The notes beneath the pieces were generated by a model. That model saw only the letters and a list, made by a program, of their open reading frames with translations, was not told where the DNA came from and did no database searches. Positions 1 through 5,359 of a stretch of 5,359 bases of DNA are shown piece after piece (within the stretch, counting starts at the first letter, position 1; every line of letters begins with the position of its first letter). Origin of the DNA: Promethearchaeota archaeon (GTDB taxonomy: Archaea > Asgardarchaeota > Lokiarchaeia > Sigynarchaeales > SOKP01); the NCBI GenBank assembly GCA_014730295.1, contig WJIN01000066.1, forward strand, positions 1 through 5,359, read 5' to 3'. A program made the translations under genes and the position numbers.

Positions 1-2
1 GT

Positions 3-1988
3 GCCGACCTCAGCGCACTCTTCAGGGGAGAAGAGATTGAGATGAGGGAGGATCCGCCGATCACCATCCAATTCCCGGAAGTACAGCCAAACCCCAAAAC
101 CACAGATCGGTTTGAATTAGCCGAAAAATTTGATATAATCGCAAACAAAGAATCCGAAATTATAAATGAAGTCTCGATTCAACCTGGAAGATCTTATTCA
201 AATCCAGATTGGCTTCAAGATCAAGAGACCTCAGAAGGCTTCACGTCCGAAGGAATTGATAAGCCCGACCTCTCACCATGGCAGCTCGAAACTGCCTTCA
301 ATGTCCAACTCTCCGATATTGCGATAGGAGACCCGTATGAAGGATTATTCCCGCAGCTTGATAAAGAATCTATCGAGTATATGTACGATAAATTATTTAG
401 TCCCGAAAGTCCTGCAGAATATATCCCACCACAGAAGCTTGAGAAGATCCTTTTCCCGGCACGAGACGCGTTTGAGGCTGCAGAAGCCTTAATAGGTGTG
501 AAATATAACGGAAAAGAGGTTATTGCTACTAATGATGACGGAAGCCCTCACGCAATTTGGTATAATGTTCTTTCTGAAATATCTGAGAAACATGAAAGAG
601 GTGAGCAATTAAGCGAAATTGAACGCCTTATTTTAGGTGTGGGGGCGTGGATGATGGGAAGACCGCTACCTGGATTATCTATTGAAGAAGATACTAAAAA
701 GTTATATAATGATTTAAGACAGGAACTTCAGAAACATCCTAGGCTTTTACTTGAAATCTTCCCCGAAAGTCTTACAGAAATTACAAAAAAAGAACTCTCC
801 CATTTTGCAGGTAGAGGAGATCAATATGTATATCAGATGACAAATAAAATAAAAAAAGGAATATGGACAGAAATTAATGAAGAATTTATTAATAACTTGC
901 AAACTTATATTGAAGATACATATGGATCTTTTGGAGAAGATTGTATAAAAATTATTCACGATTATACAAACGGAGGGATAGAACCATTAGAATTTATTGA
1001 TAAGGTTTTAGAATCTCTTTCAAGAATCTCAAATACAGTAGAATTAACAGATTGGCAATTAGGAATAATTCTCGTAGGTAGTCCCAGATTTATATCATAT
1101 GTTAATGAACATTTTGCTGAGTCTTCAAGAGGGAAAAGGGTATATAATCCAGAATACCAATATTCGTTAGAAAAGCTTTCCCAATTTGAAGATTTTTTAA
1201 CTGAAATTTTAGGTGATAATGTAGATACATGTTTGGAGATAATTCAAAATTATAAAAATAGAAATCCTGATTTAAAAGAATATAGTCATCAACAATACAC
1301 AATTAAAAATCCAAAAGCTTTTAGCGAAATGAAAAATGAAAATCATTTTTATGCTTTGGGTATGATGTATGCTGATGGGTCTCTTTCTAAATATGGTCAT
1401 ATTAACCTAGAATTAGCGAGGGATGATATAGAAGTAGTGAGATTAATGGCCGATATTTTTGGCTATGACAAAGATCGGATTTATACCAGAGTGAGATTGC
1501 GTCAGTTCGGTGAACAAGAAGTTAAATCCTATTGGAGTAATATAATTGACTTTACTTGCAAACCAATGGAACAGGATCTTAAAAAATTAGGTTATTTGAG
1601 GTATAAGTCTTATGAAATGGGATTGCCTGATATAATAAAGGAAACGATAAATGAGGCCAAGAGAAAGGCTGATAGAGCCCCCAGATGGGATTGGAAGGAT
1701 ACAGTTGAAGGGAAACTTGCTTTAAGTTTTCTCGCAGGATTTTTTGATGGTGATGGTTCTTACAAAGGTGGTTTAACAGCTGTGATTTATGACACCAATA
1801 AAGAGTTTTTAGATGAGATCAAACAATATTTTGAAATTCCTAATGAACCGAGGATAGACGCTAAGGCAGAAAATTCAGAATCTAGAAATCGGGATTTATG
1901 GGCATTACATTTAAGTCCCGAAATTTTCCAAGCTATGTGCGATGCATTTGATTCTTCAATGGACAGAAAAAGACCATCTAATCCATAA
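3..1988 (+). CDS. LAGLIDADG homing-endonuclease-domain protein with long unrecognised N-terminal region (5' partial)
   Basis: The C-terminal ~215 residues form a two-motif LAGLIDADG endonuclease domain; members of this family cut long DNA target sites as a pseudo-dimer. Counting from the ATG at 42, motif 1 is ALGMMYADGS (438-447) and motif 2 is FLAGFFDGDGS (563-573). The expected metal-binding aspartates are D445 and D571, and both are present, so the domain could be active. Residues ~265-420 are helical and contain a duplicated unit (about 286-308 and 382-404). Residues 1-~215 are acidic and proline-rich, and I do not recognise them. No intein splice motifs are visible: there is no N-terminal Cys block and no C-terminal His-Asn. 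The frame stays open to the left edge (visible start ADLSALFRGEEIE), so the gene probably begins outside the window. The ATG at 42 has AGGGGAG at 24-30 and could be a true start. GC falls sharply within the gene. The endonuclease call is strong; the role of the N-terminal half is unknown. Confidence 0.8.
   Translation, partial: ADLSALFRGEEIEMREDPPITIQFPEVQPNPKTTDRFELAEKFDIIANKESEIINEVSIQPGRSYSNPDWLQDQETSEGFTSEGIDKPDLSPWQLETAFNVQLSDIAIGDPYEGLFPQLDKESIEYMYDKLFSPESPAEYIPPQKLEKILFPARDAFEAAEALIGVKYNGKEVIATNDDGSPHAIWYNVLSEISEKHERGEQLSEIERLILGVGAWMMGRPLPGLSIEEDTKKLYNDLRQELQKHPRLLLEIFPESLTEITKKELSHFAGRGDQYVYQMTNKIKKGIWTEINEEFINNLQTYIEDTYGSFGEDCIKIIHDYTNGGIEPLEFIDKVLESLSRISNTVELTDWQLGIILVGSPRFISYVNEHFAESSRGKRVYNPEYQYSLEKLSQFEDFLTEILGDNVDTCLEIIQNYKNRNPDLKEYSHQQYTIKNPKAFSEMKNENHFYALGMMYADGSLSKYGHINLELARDDIEVVRLMADIFGYDKDRIYTRVRLRQFGEQEVKSYWSNIIDFTCKPMEQDLKKLGYLRYKSYEMGLPDIIKETINEAKRKADRAPRWDWKDTVEGKLALSFLAGFFDGDGSYKGGLTAVIYDTNKEFLDEIKQYFEIPNEPRIDAKAENSESRNRDLWALHLSPEIFQAMCDAFDSSMDRKRPSNP
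1350..1379 (+). other. LAGLIDADG motif 1
   Basis: Encodes YALGMMYADG (residues 437-446 from the ATG at 42). It has the small-residue helix face and the terminal Asp-Gly of the family. D445 is the predicted metal-binding aspartate of the first half-domain. Confidence 0.8.
1728..1757 (+). other. LAGLIDADG motif 2
   Basis: Encodes FLAGFFDGDG (residues 563-572 from the ATG at 42), the closer match to the family consensus. D571 is the predicted metal-binding aspartate. It lies 126 residues after motif 1, which suits a single-chain two-motif enzyme with two half-domains. Confidence 0.87.
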
Positions 1989-1994
1989 ATATAA

Positions 1995-2021
1995 TTATTT
2001 AAATATATTTTTCTTAAATAA
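1995..2021 (+). terminator. Weak AT-only inverted repeat with T-run after the endonuclease gene
   Basis: TTATTTAA (1995-2002) and TTAAATAA (2014-2021) are perfect inverted arms around an 11-nt loop that contains a run of five T. It begins six bases after the stop codon. The stem is all A/T, so a stable hairpin is doubtful, but archaeal RNA polymerase often terminates at T-rich tracts alone. The same bases could also act as a TATA element for the next gene. Confidence 0.3.
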
Positions 2022-2039
2022 ATATAAGTTGAAACTTAT
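2013..2039 (+). promoter_or_regulatory. Candidate TATA region and 16-bp palindrome upstream of the LRR gene
   Basis: CTTAAATAAATATAAG (2013-2028) resembles an archaeal TATA box. A perfect palindromic element overlaps its 3' end: ATAAGTT (2024-2030) and AACTTAT (2033-2039) separated by GA. A start site about 26 bases after the TATA centre would give a leader of roughly 60 nt ahead of the TTG at 2104. The palindrome could be a dimeric regulator site or a small hairpin with a TGAA loop. The region is so AT-rich that the TATA call is weak; the palindrome itself is plainly present. Confidence 0.3.
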
Positions 2040-2085
2040 GCTGATAATAATTTCAAAACGAGTATGGAAAAATTATCTTTTTAAA

Positions 2086-2091
2086 GAGGTG
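2086..2091 (+). promoter_or_regulatory. Shine-Dalgarno for the LRR gene
   Basis: GAGGTG lies 12 bases before the TTG at 2104. The spacing is slightly long. An in-frame TGA at 2092-2094 rules out any earlier start, and the next in-frame ATG (2203) would delete the N-terminal 33 residues, so this motif supports the TTG start. Confidence 0.5.
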
Positions 2092-2103
2092 TGAGATAAT
2101 ATC

Positions 2104-2877
2104 TTGATAACAATTGAGAAAAGAAAATGGAAAAATTTCCTCTTAAAAGAGGAAACATTTAAGATCCCTTCTGATTCTAATATTATCCGAATTGGTGCTA
2201 AAATGGTTCCAGACCTAAGTTACATCAAGGGATTAAAGAATTTGAGGAAAATTGAAAATTTAAGATTAATTTTAAGCGGGAATCTGTTCACAGAAATTCC
2301 GGATCTCTCTTTCCTACCTAACTTGAGGGATCTATTCTTAAAAAATAATAAAATCTCCACGATTTTTAATTTGGATACTTGCCGCCAATTAAAGCAACTT
2401 TTTCTTAGCATTAACCGCATCCAAAAAATCGAAAATCTCGAATTCTGTCCGTATTTAACAAAATTGGGAATTGCTTCAAATCAAATCTCCAAAATTGAAA
2501 ACCTTGAGCAAAATAATAATTTAAAAAGACTCAATTTAGCTCATAATAATATCATTAAAATTGAAGGGTTGGATAATTTGGAGAATCTAGAATATCTTAA
2601 TCTATCCTTAAATAAGATCTCTGCTATACAAAACCTTGATCATCTAGGAAATTTGAAGTTCTTAGATCTTAGTGGAAATAACTTGAAATCAATTGATGGA
2701 ATTGATAAACTAAAAAATCTCGCAGAATTAAAGCTCCAGCATAATTATATAGATTCTTTAAATGGTCTCGAAGGATTAGAAAATCTTAGGTATATCCATA
2801 TTCAAGATAATCCCATTAATCCTTCCCAAATTGAACGGTTTAAAAGAGTTCATACAGATATTCATATTTTTAGTTAG
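2104..2877 (+). CDS. SDS22-like leucine-rich-repeat protein
   Basis: A 257-residue protein made almost wholly of leucine-rich repeats with an exact 22-residue period. Nine units run from about residue 51 to 248, each close to NLxxLxLxxNxIxxIxxLxxL. The consensus asparagine falls at 60, 82, 104, 126, 148, 170, 192, 214 and 236 without a single insertion. This length and pattern match the SDS22-like class, which forms a curved solenoid that binds other proteins. Residues 1-50 probably form an N-terminal cap with one degenerate repeat (IKGLKNL); the last ~20 residues (from NPINPSQIERF) look like a C-terminal cap. No signal peptide or membrane segment is seen, so it is likely cytoplasmic. The start is TTG, supported by GAGGTG upstream. 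It is transcribed in the same direction as the endonuclease gene, 115 bases downstream of it. Its partner is unknown. The family call is secure; any specific function would be guesswork. Confidence 0.9.
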   Translation: MITIEKRKWKNFLLKEETFKIPSDSNIIRIGAKMVPDLSYIKGLKNLRKIENLRLILSGNLFTEIPDLSFLPNLRDLFLKNNKISTIFNLDTCRQLKQLFLSINRIQKIENLEFCPYLTKLGIASNQISKIENLEQNNNLKRLNLAHNNIIKIEGLDNLENLEYLNLSLNKISAIQNLDHLGNLKFLDLSGNNLKSIDGIDKLKNLAELKLQHNYIDSLNGLEGLENLRYIHIQDNPINPSQIERFKRVHTDIHIFS

Positions 2878-2944
2878 AATCAGAAATTTGATACTGATAA
2901 AAAAAAGAAGTAATATACAGTTTCAAAGGAAGTAGATCATATTA

Positions 2945-3038
2945 TTGGCGATGGTTTCTAAGCCTCCCTATGGAGCATCATATCTCATTTGCTACTCTGA
3001 GATATTATTTTTCCAGACCTTTTCGCTTTGATGAATAA
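2945..3038 (+). pseudogene. Possible decayed DsrE/TusD-like N-terminal fragment
   Basis: A TTG-started frame (2945-3031) reads MAMVSKPPYGASYL, preceded by AAAGGAAG. From memory, DsrE/TusD-type sulfur-transfer proteins often begin with a hydrophobic strand followed by a (T/S)KPPYG-like loop and then a helix containing ALR. That helix appears here only in the +1 frame: SFATLRYYFSR, from about 2985, ending at the TAA at 3036. The pattern would fit a short relic of such a gene broken by a frameshift just after PPYG. Neither frame continues long enough for a complete protein (family members usually exceed 100 residues). The match rests on a short motif and may be chance. A hairpin described separately overlaps the same bases. 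Confidence 0.25.
2980..3012 (+). terminator. Stem-loop plus T-run after the LRR gene
   Basis: ATATCTCA (2980-2987) and TGAGATAT (2998-3005) are perfect 8-bp inverted arms around a 10-nt loop, followed directly by TATTTTT (3006-3012). This has the form of an intrinsic terminator and lies ~100 bases past the LRR stop codon on the same strand. The stem has only two G-C pairs, so it would be weak; the T-run alone may do the work in an archaeon. Confidence 0.4.
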
Positions 3039-3072
3039 CCACAAAATTAAAAAGAAAGAAGTGATAATATTT

Positions 3073-3141
3073 ATGTATGCTACTACAAGAAATATTTCCC
3101 ACTTCAGTTCAGAAGTTTGGAATCAAATCACTTCTTTCTAA
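3073..3141 (+). CDS. Very short ORF (22 codons) coupled to the next frame
   Basis: An ATG at 3073 opens a 22-residue frame, MYATTRNISHF... to WNQITSF, ending in TAA at 3139-3141. The last base of the stop is the first base of an ATG in the next frame (TAATG). AGTGAT lies upstream as a poor ribosome-binding site. It could be a leader peptide, the 5' end of the following gene separated by a frameshift, or chance. No family is recognised. Confidence 0.2.
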   Translation: MYATTRNISHFSSEVWNQITSF

Positions 3142-3518
3142 TGATAGTATCCTCTCATTTTATAAAAAGTTTTGTGATGCGATCATTTCTCGCACATGGC
3201 GAGTCAAAAGAGCAAAAAATTCTAAATCTTGAAAATGAAATCAAAGCAAGTAATAATATTGACTACAAGGGTAACATAGCAATTTTAGGATATAAAGATT
3301 TTCATGATTTTTTGAATATTGATAATCATCCATCATTTTCTAAAAAATATTATTCTTATCTAAAAAATGCTAGAACTTCTTTAAATCCTCAAAATTCACT
3401 AAATACTCTAAGAACATTAAAAGATTTGTCTTTAGGACATCTATTAAAATCTCATAGAAATAATAAACATTTTCAAAAATATATCCAAAATTCTAATAAA
3501 GCTTACTTAATTTCATGA
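3141..3518 (+). CDS. Small hypothetical protein, Lys/Asn/Ser-rich
   Basis: A 125-residue frame from the ATG at 3141. It could instead start at the TTG at 3117 (133 residues) or the ATG at 3177 (113 residues). None of the three has a convincing ribosome-binding site. I chose 3141 because it overlaps the preceding stop as TAATG. The product is basic and polar. From residue ~22 it is probably helical (SKEQKILNLENEIKASNN), followed by a short hydrophobic stretch (GNIAILGY, 44-51), a His/Phe-rich segment (DFHDFL) and a Lys/Asn-rich tail. No signal peptide or known motif is seen. Its stop overlaps the stop of the convergent WD40 gene by six bases. It could be a lineage-specific small protein or the remnant of a larger gene; the short ORF upstream in another frame fits the second idea. 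Coding status is uncertain. Confidence 0.4.
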   Translation: MIVSSHFIKSFVMRSFLAHGESKEQKILNLENEIKASNNIDYKGNIAILGYKDFHDFLNIDNHPSFSKKYYSYLKNARTSLNPQNSLNTLRTLKDLSLGHLLKSHRNNKHFQKYIQNSNKAYLIS

Positions 3519-4475
3519 ATTTTTTTCTTTTATTTCCCATATTCTAATTAAAGAATCGCCTGAGCTCGACAAAAAGGTTCCAGATCTCTTCGCAAAACAA
3601 ATGTAATTCAATTCATCAATACCGATTTTTTCTATCTTTTCATTGTTTTCAGAGTTCCAAATAGTAATATTTCCTCTTAGTGAATCTAAATTTTTTGATC
3701 CGCTAAGTAAAAGATTTTGCGATTTGGAAAAATCTATGCATTGTATGGGATATACTTGAGAATCGAGAATTTTTATCATTTCGAATGTTTCTAGATTCCA
3801 TAATGTGATTTTACCTTTAGAATCTCCTAAAATAAATCGTTTTTCATTAGGACATATTCTAATGGCAAGAATTGGTATATTATATTCCAATTTTTTCAAA
3901 ACTTTTCCGAATATTAATTTAGATTGCTTATAAACATTCTTTGTTTCCTTAGAATTAAATTCAATAATCTTTATCTTTCCTCCAATCGAGGCGCTAATAA
4001 TTTTCTTGCCATTCCTAATGAAATCGACAAAAGTAATTATTCCTCTATGTAGGGTAATATCTCTGATGTAAGTTCCTTCTCTTAAATCCCATAATTGCAG
4101 TCTATGAAACCCAAACAATTCACCAGTTAAAATATAATTTATGTCAGGAGAAATTGTTAAGCATTTTATGCCATCCGCTTTCTGTTCAAAATTTCTAATA
4201 ATATCCCCGTTATTTGTATTCCATGCTATCATATTTCCAGTACTATCTGCTCCAATTAGAATATTATCATCATTAGATATATCTAATGCATATACATTGG
4301 ATTCTAATCCATTATAAACCTTATAAAAATTAAGACTTGGAAAATCCCAACTCCATATTGTTCCTTTTGACATTCCAACATAGAACCGACTTCCTACTGA
4401 GTTGAATTTAATTATAAATGGAGTCCTTGATGTCCTTATTGCCTTTTTTTCCTGTATAAATAGTCCTTTTAGCAT
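3513..4475 (-). CDS. WD40-repeat seven-bladed beta-propeller protein
   Basis: A 320-residue protein consisting of WD40-type repeats. Blade-ending strands are visible at WSWD (41-44), MIAWN (82-86), LQLWD (126-130), IKIIEF (168-173), ITLWN (223-227), ITIWN (270-274) and IRIWE (310-314). That makes seven blades, enough for a closed propeller. Each is preceded by the usual hydrophobic-strand and DGS/GDSKG-like turn pattern. Blade 4 is degenerate (no Trp) and is followed by a basic insert (KNVYKQSKLIFGKVLKKLEY); blade 6 has a loop insert (KNLDSLRGN). The N-terminal ~18 residues may supply the strand that closes the ring. There is no signal peptide, membrane helix or fused enzyme domain, so it is most likely a cytoplasmic scaffold. 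The ATG at 4475 is the only good start, and no clear Shine-Dalgarno is seen. It is convergent with the small ORF ending at 3518. The family is secure; the partner is unknown. Confidence 0.9.
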   Translation of the reverse strand: MLKGLFIQEKKAIRTSRTPFIIKFNSVGSRFYVGMSKGTIWSWDFPSLNFYKVYNGLESNVYALDISNDDNILIGADSTGNMIAWNTNNGDIIRNFEQKADGIKCLTISPDINYILTGELFGFHRLQLWDLREGTYIRDITLHRGIITFVDFIRNGKKIISASIGGKIKIIEFNSKETKNVYKQSKLIFGKVLKKLEYNIPILAIRICPNEKRFILGDSKGKITLWNLETFEMIKILDSQVYPIQCIDFSKSQNLLLSGSKNLDSLRGNITIWNSENNEKIEKIGIDELNYICFAKRSGTFLSSSGDSLIRIWEIKEKNS

Positions 4476-4540
4476 CAGGTATATCTTATTTTATAAATTC
4501 ATACTACTTTATTGAATCTAATAGTCAATAAAATATATCA
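4476..4540 (-). promoter_or_regulatory. Likely promoter region of the WD40 gene
   Basis: The bases just upstream of the WD40 start are extremely AT-rich. On the minus strand ATTTATAAAA (4489-4498) and ATATATTTTAT (about 4528-4538) resemble archaeal TATA boxes. The first is too close to the ATG for a normal leader and also a little short for a leaderless start; the second would give a leader of ~30 nt. The sequence alone cannot separate them. Confidence 0.3.
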
Positions 4541-4593
4541 ATTTTTCTATTTTGATGATTTTTTGATTAAAAAAGCATTATAAAAAATGTTAG

Positions 4594-4623
4594 AATGAAT
4601 TCGGGTGAATAATCGAATTTATT
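4594..4623 (+). repeat. Imperfect 10-bp inverted repeat (hairpin) in the WD40/oxidase spacer
   Basis: AATGAATTCG (4594-4603) pairs with CGAATTTATT (4614-4623) around the 10-nt loop GGTGAATAAT. All positions are complementary except one G-T pair, which would be a G-U wobble in a plus-strand RNA but a C-A mismatch in a minus-strand RNA. It is far longer than expected by chance in a spacer of this size, though AT-richness raises the chance level. It could be a protein-binding palindrome or an RNA structure. Confidence 0.4.
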
Positions 4624-4673
4624 ATAAGGAAATTTTCAATTTTTCTTGAATTATGAAACCAACTAGAAATAAT

Positions 4674-4692
4674 GAAAAAAAGAAATAAAAAT
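4674..4692 (-). terminator. T-rich termination tract of the FAD oxidase gene
   Basis: On the minus strand the 19 bases starting about 25 bases past the oxidase stop are nearly all T (plus-strand GAAAAAAAGAAATAAAAAT). No strong stem precedes it. A T-rich tract without a hairpin, a short way past the stop, is a typical archaeal 3' end. Confidence 0.45.
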
Positions 4693-4717
4693 TGTTTGAT
4701 TTTTTGGGTGCTTGCTT

Positions 4718-5359
4718 TTAAGTCTCTATTTGGCAGACAATCCCGCTATGACCTTCCGTTTTAGGGAAGAGCAAGCCGTCCGGATGCTCGGGAGTCCCGA
4801 GATGTGTTCCGGGATGCATGATCATATTGGGATCGACCAACTTCTTGAAAGCGCGTAAATATTTCCAGTACATCGCCGCATCGTAATAAGCTTGGATGTG
4901 AATATAGGGTTCTCGTAGGAGGGGATTTCCCTTCTCTAAATCGGGTCTATAATTCAACCATCCTTGCTTAAGTCCGTATTCCGTAGTCTCGCGGTTGAGG
5001 TCTTGAACCTTCTCAAACTCCTTCGGGTCAGTACTGTCAAAACAGATGATTGGCATGCAAATCGCTTGACGACATCGCTCTATAGACGCAATCCACATAA
5101 CAGGTGGAAAGTCGTATTTCTCCATCGCAGCATTGTACATCTCTGCAAAGTGGGCACACTCAGTTTGGTCTCTTTCTCGAGATGAGTGAGAATTCCACGG
5201 TGTGTACCACGTTATGAAGAGAAACCCCGCCGACCAAAAACTATACGGAATCGCGATTTTGTTCGGTTTCTTCATCCTGCTTTCGATCTGCTTCGGGTGT
5301 AATTCCCATGGTCGCATCGCATCACCGTCTTTTGCTCGATTGGCAGCATAATCCTTACA
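4718..5359 (-). CDS. FAD-linked oxidase, C-terminal part (VAO / D-lactate dehydrogenase type; 5' partial)
   Basis: The visible 213 residues are the C-terminal, substrate-side part of a flavoprotein of the VAO/PCMH superfamily (D-lactate dehydrogenase, glycolate oxidase and 4-cresol dehydrogenase relatives), which oxidise alcohols or hydroxyacids using FAD. The best marker is FKKLVDPNMIMHPG (4808-4849), the family's terminal DPNxIxxPG signature. Before it, HIQAYYDAAMYW followed by a helix fits the usual end of the FAD-oxidase C-terminal domain. A ~30-residue tail follows the signature, ending in VCQIET. The FAD-binding half, normally N-terminal, must lie beyond the right edge. The frame is open to position 5359 (visible start CKDYAANRAKDGDA), so the ATG at 5317 is probably internal. 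Codon GC is clearly higher than in the genes to its left. The gene ends 242 bases from the start of the WD40 gene on the same strand; a T-rich tract between them argues against one operon. Substrate cannot be assigned from this half. Confidence 0.8.
   Translation of the reverse strand, partial: CKDYAANRAKDGDAMRPWELHPKQIESRMKKPNKIAIPYSFWSAGFLFITWYTPWNSHSSRERDQTECAHFAEMYNAAMEKYDFPPVMWIASIERCRQAICMPIICFDSTDPKEFEKVQDLNRETTEYGLKQGWLNYRPDLEKGNPLLREPYIHIQAYYDAAMYWKYLRAFKKLVDPNMIMHPGTHLGTPEHPDGLLFPKTEGHSGIVCQIET

Noticed and set aside
1..45. An upstream gene ending in frame 1 at TGA 43-45, giving an ATGA overlap with an ATG at 42.
   Set aside because: Only 14 codons are visible, and the frame-3 reading continuous with the long gene looks more protein-like. 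It cannot be excluded without sequence to the left.
401..779. A 19-base near-repeat: positions 401-419 and 761-779 match at 16 of 19 bases, exactly 120 codons apart (SPESPAE and FPESLTE).
   Set aside because: Apart from PESxxE the flanking residues do not align, so a short shared motif or chance is likelier than a true domain duplication.
747..1302. Minus-strand open frames of about 66-70 codons inside the endonuclease gene.
   Set aside because: They lie opposite a well-supported coding frame, are rich in Phe/Ile/Asn/Cys from antisense AT-rich codons, and show no motif.
42..1988. The long gene as an intein-containing host protein.
   Set aside because: No Cys/Ser block A, no C-terminal His-Asn plus nucleophile, and no resumed host sequence after the nuclease domain.
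3028..3036. TTTGATGAA resembling a C box of an archaeal C/D guide RNA (also TGATGAT near 4552).
   Set aside because: No matching CTGA D box or internal C'/D' pair lies at a suitable distance downstream.
4559..4574. TTTTTT-GATT-AAAAAA inverted repeat.
   Set aside because: Homopolymer arms are expected by chance in DNA of under 20% GC and would not form a stable structure.
4964..5185. A plus-strand open frame of 73 codons inside the oxidase gene.
   Set aside because: It is antisense to a recognisable FAD-oxidase coding region and has no recognisable domain.

Overview
The window looks archaeal, most like an Asgard (Lokiarchaeia-type) genome; this is inference, not proof. The grounds are intron-free genes, low GC through the middle, TTG starts, T-rich gene ends, and an SDS22-like leucine-rich-repeat protein, a seven-bladed WD40 propeller and a LAGLIDADG endonuclease domain close together. 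No rRNA, tRNA, CRISPR array or insertion sequence was seen.

Layout: (1) 3-1988 (+) is a long open frame that enters from beyond the left edge. Its first ~500-650 bases are fairly GC-rich and encode an unrecognised acidic, proline-rich region. The rest is AT-rich, carries a duplicated helical unit and ends in a two-motif LAGLIDADG domain. (2) 1989-2103 is a short spacer with T-rich DNA and a perfect 16-bp palindrome. (3) 2104-2877 (+) is a nine-repeat LRR protein starting at TTG. (4) 2878-3140 holds a possible decayed DsrE/TusD-like fragment, a hairpin plus T-run that could terminate the LRR transcript, and a 22-codon ORF. (5) 3141-3518 (+) is a small unrecognised lysine/asparagine-rich ORF. 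(6) 3513-4475 (-) is a complete WD40 propeller; its stop and the stop of the ORF before it lie in one TCATGA palindrome. (7) 4476-4717 is a very AT-rich spacer with a long imperfect hairpin and a T-rich terminator for the next gene. (8) 4718-5359 (-) is the C-terminal part of a FAD-linked oxidase (VAO / D-lactate dehydrogenase type), cut by the right edge.

Composition is the main large-scale signal. Sampled 60-base lines run about 45-60% GC at both ends and about 17-35% in much of the middle. The LRR gene, small ORFs, WD40 gene and endonuclease part form an AT-rich stretch between two GC-richer partial genes, as expected for an accessory or fast-evolving insertion. I see no terminal repeats proving a single mobile unit. 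The genes do not form one operon (+,+,+,-,-), and nothing ties the repeat proteins functionally to the oxidase. LRR and WD40 proteins are binding scaffolds, and their partners cannot be read from this window.
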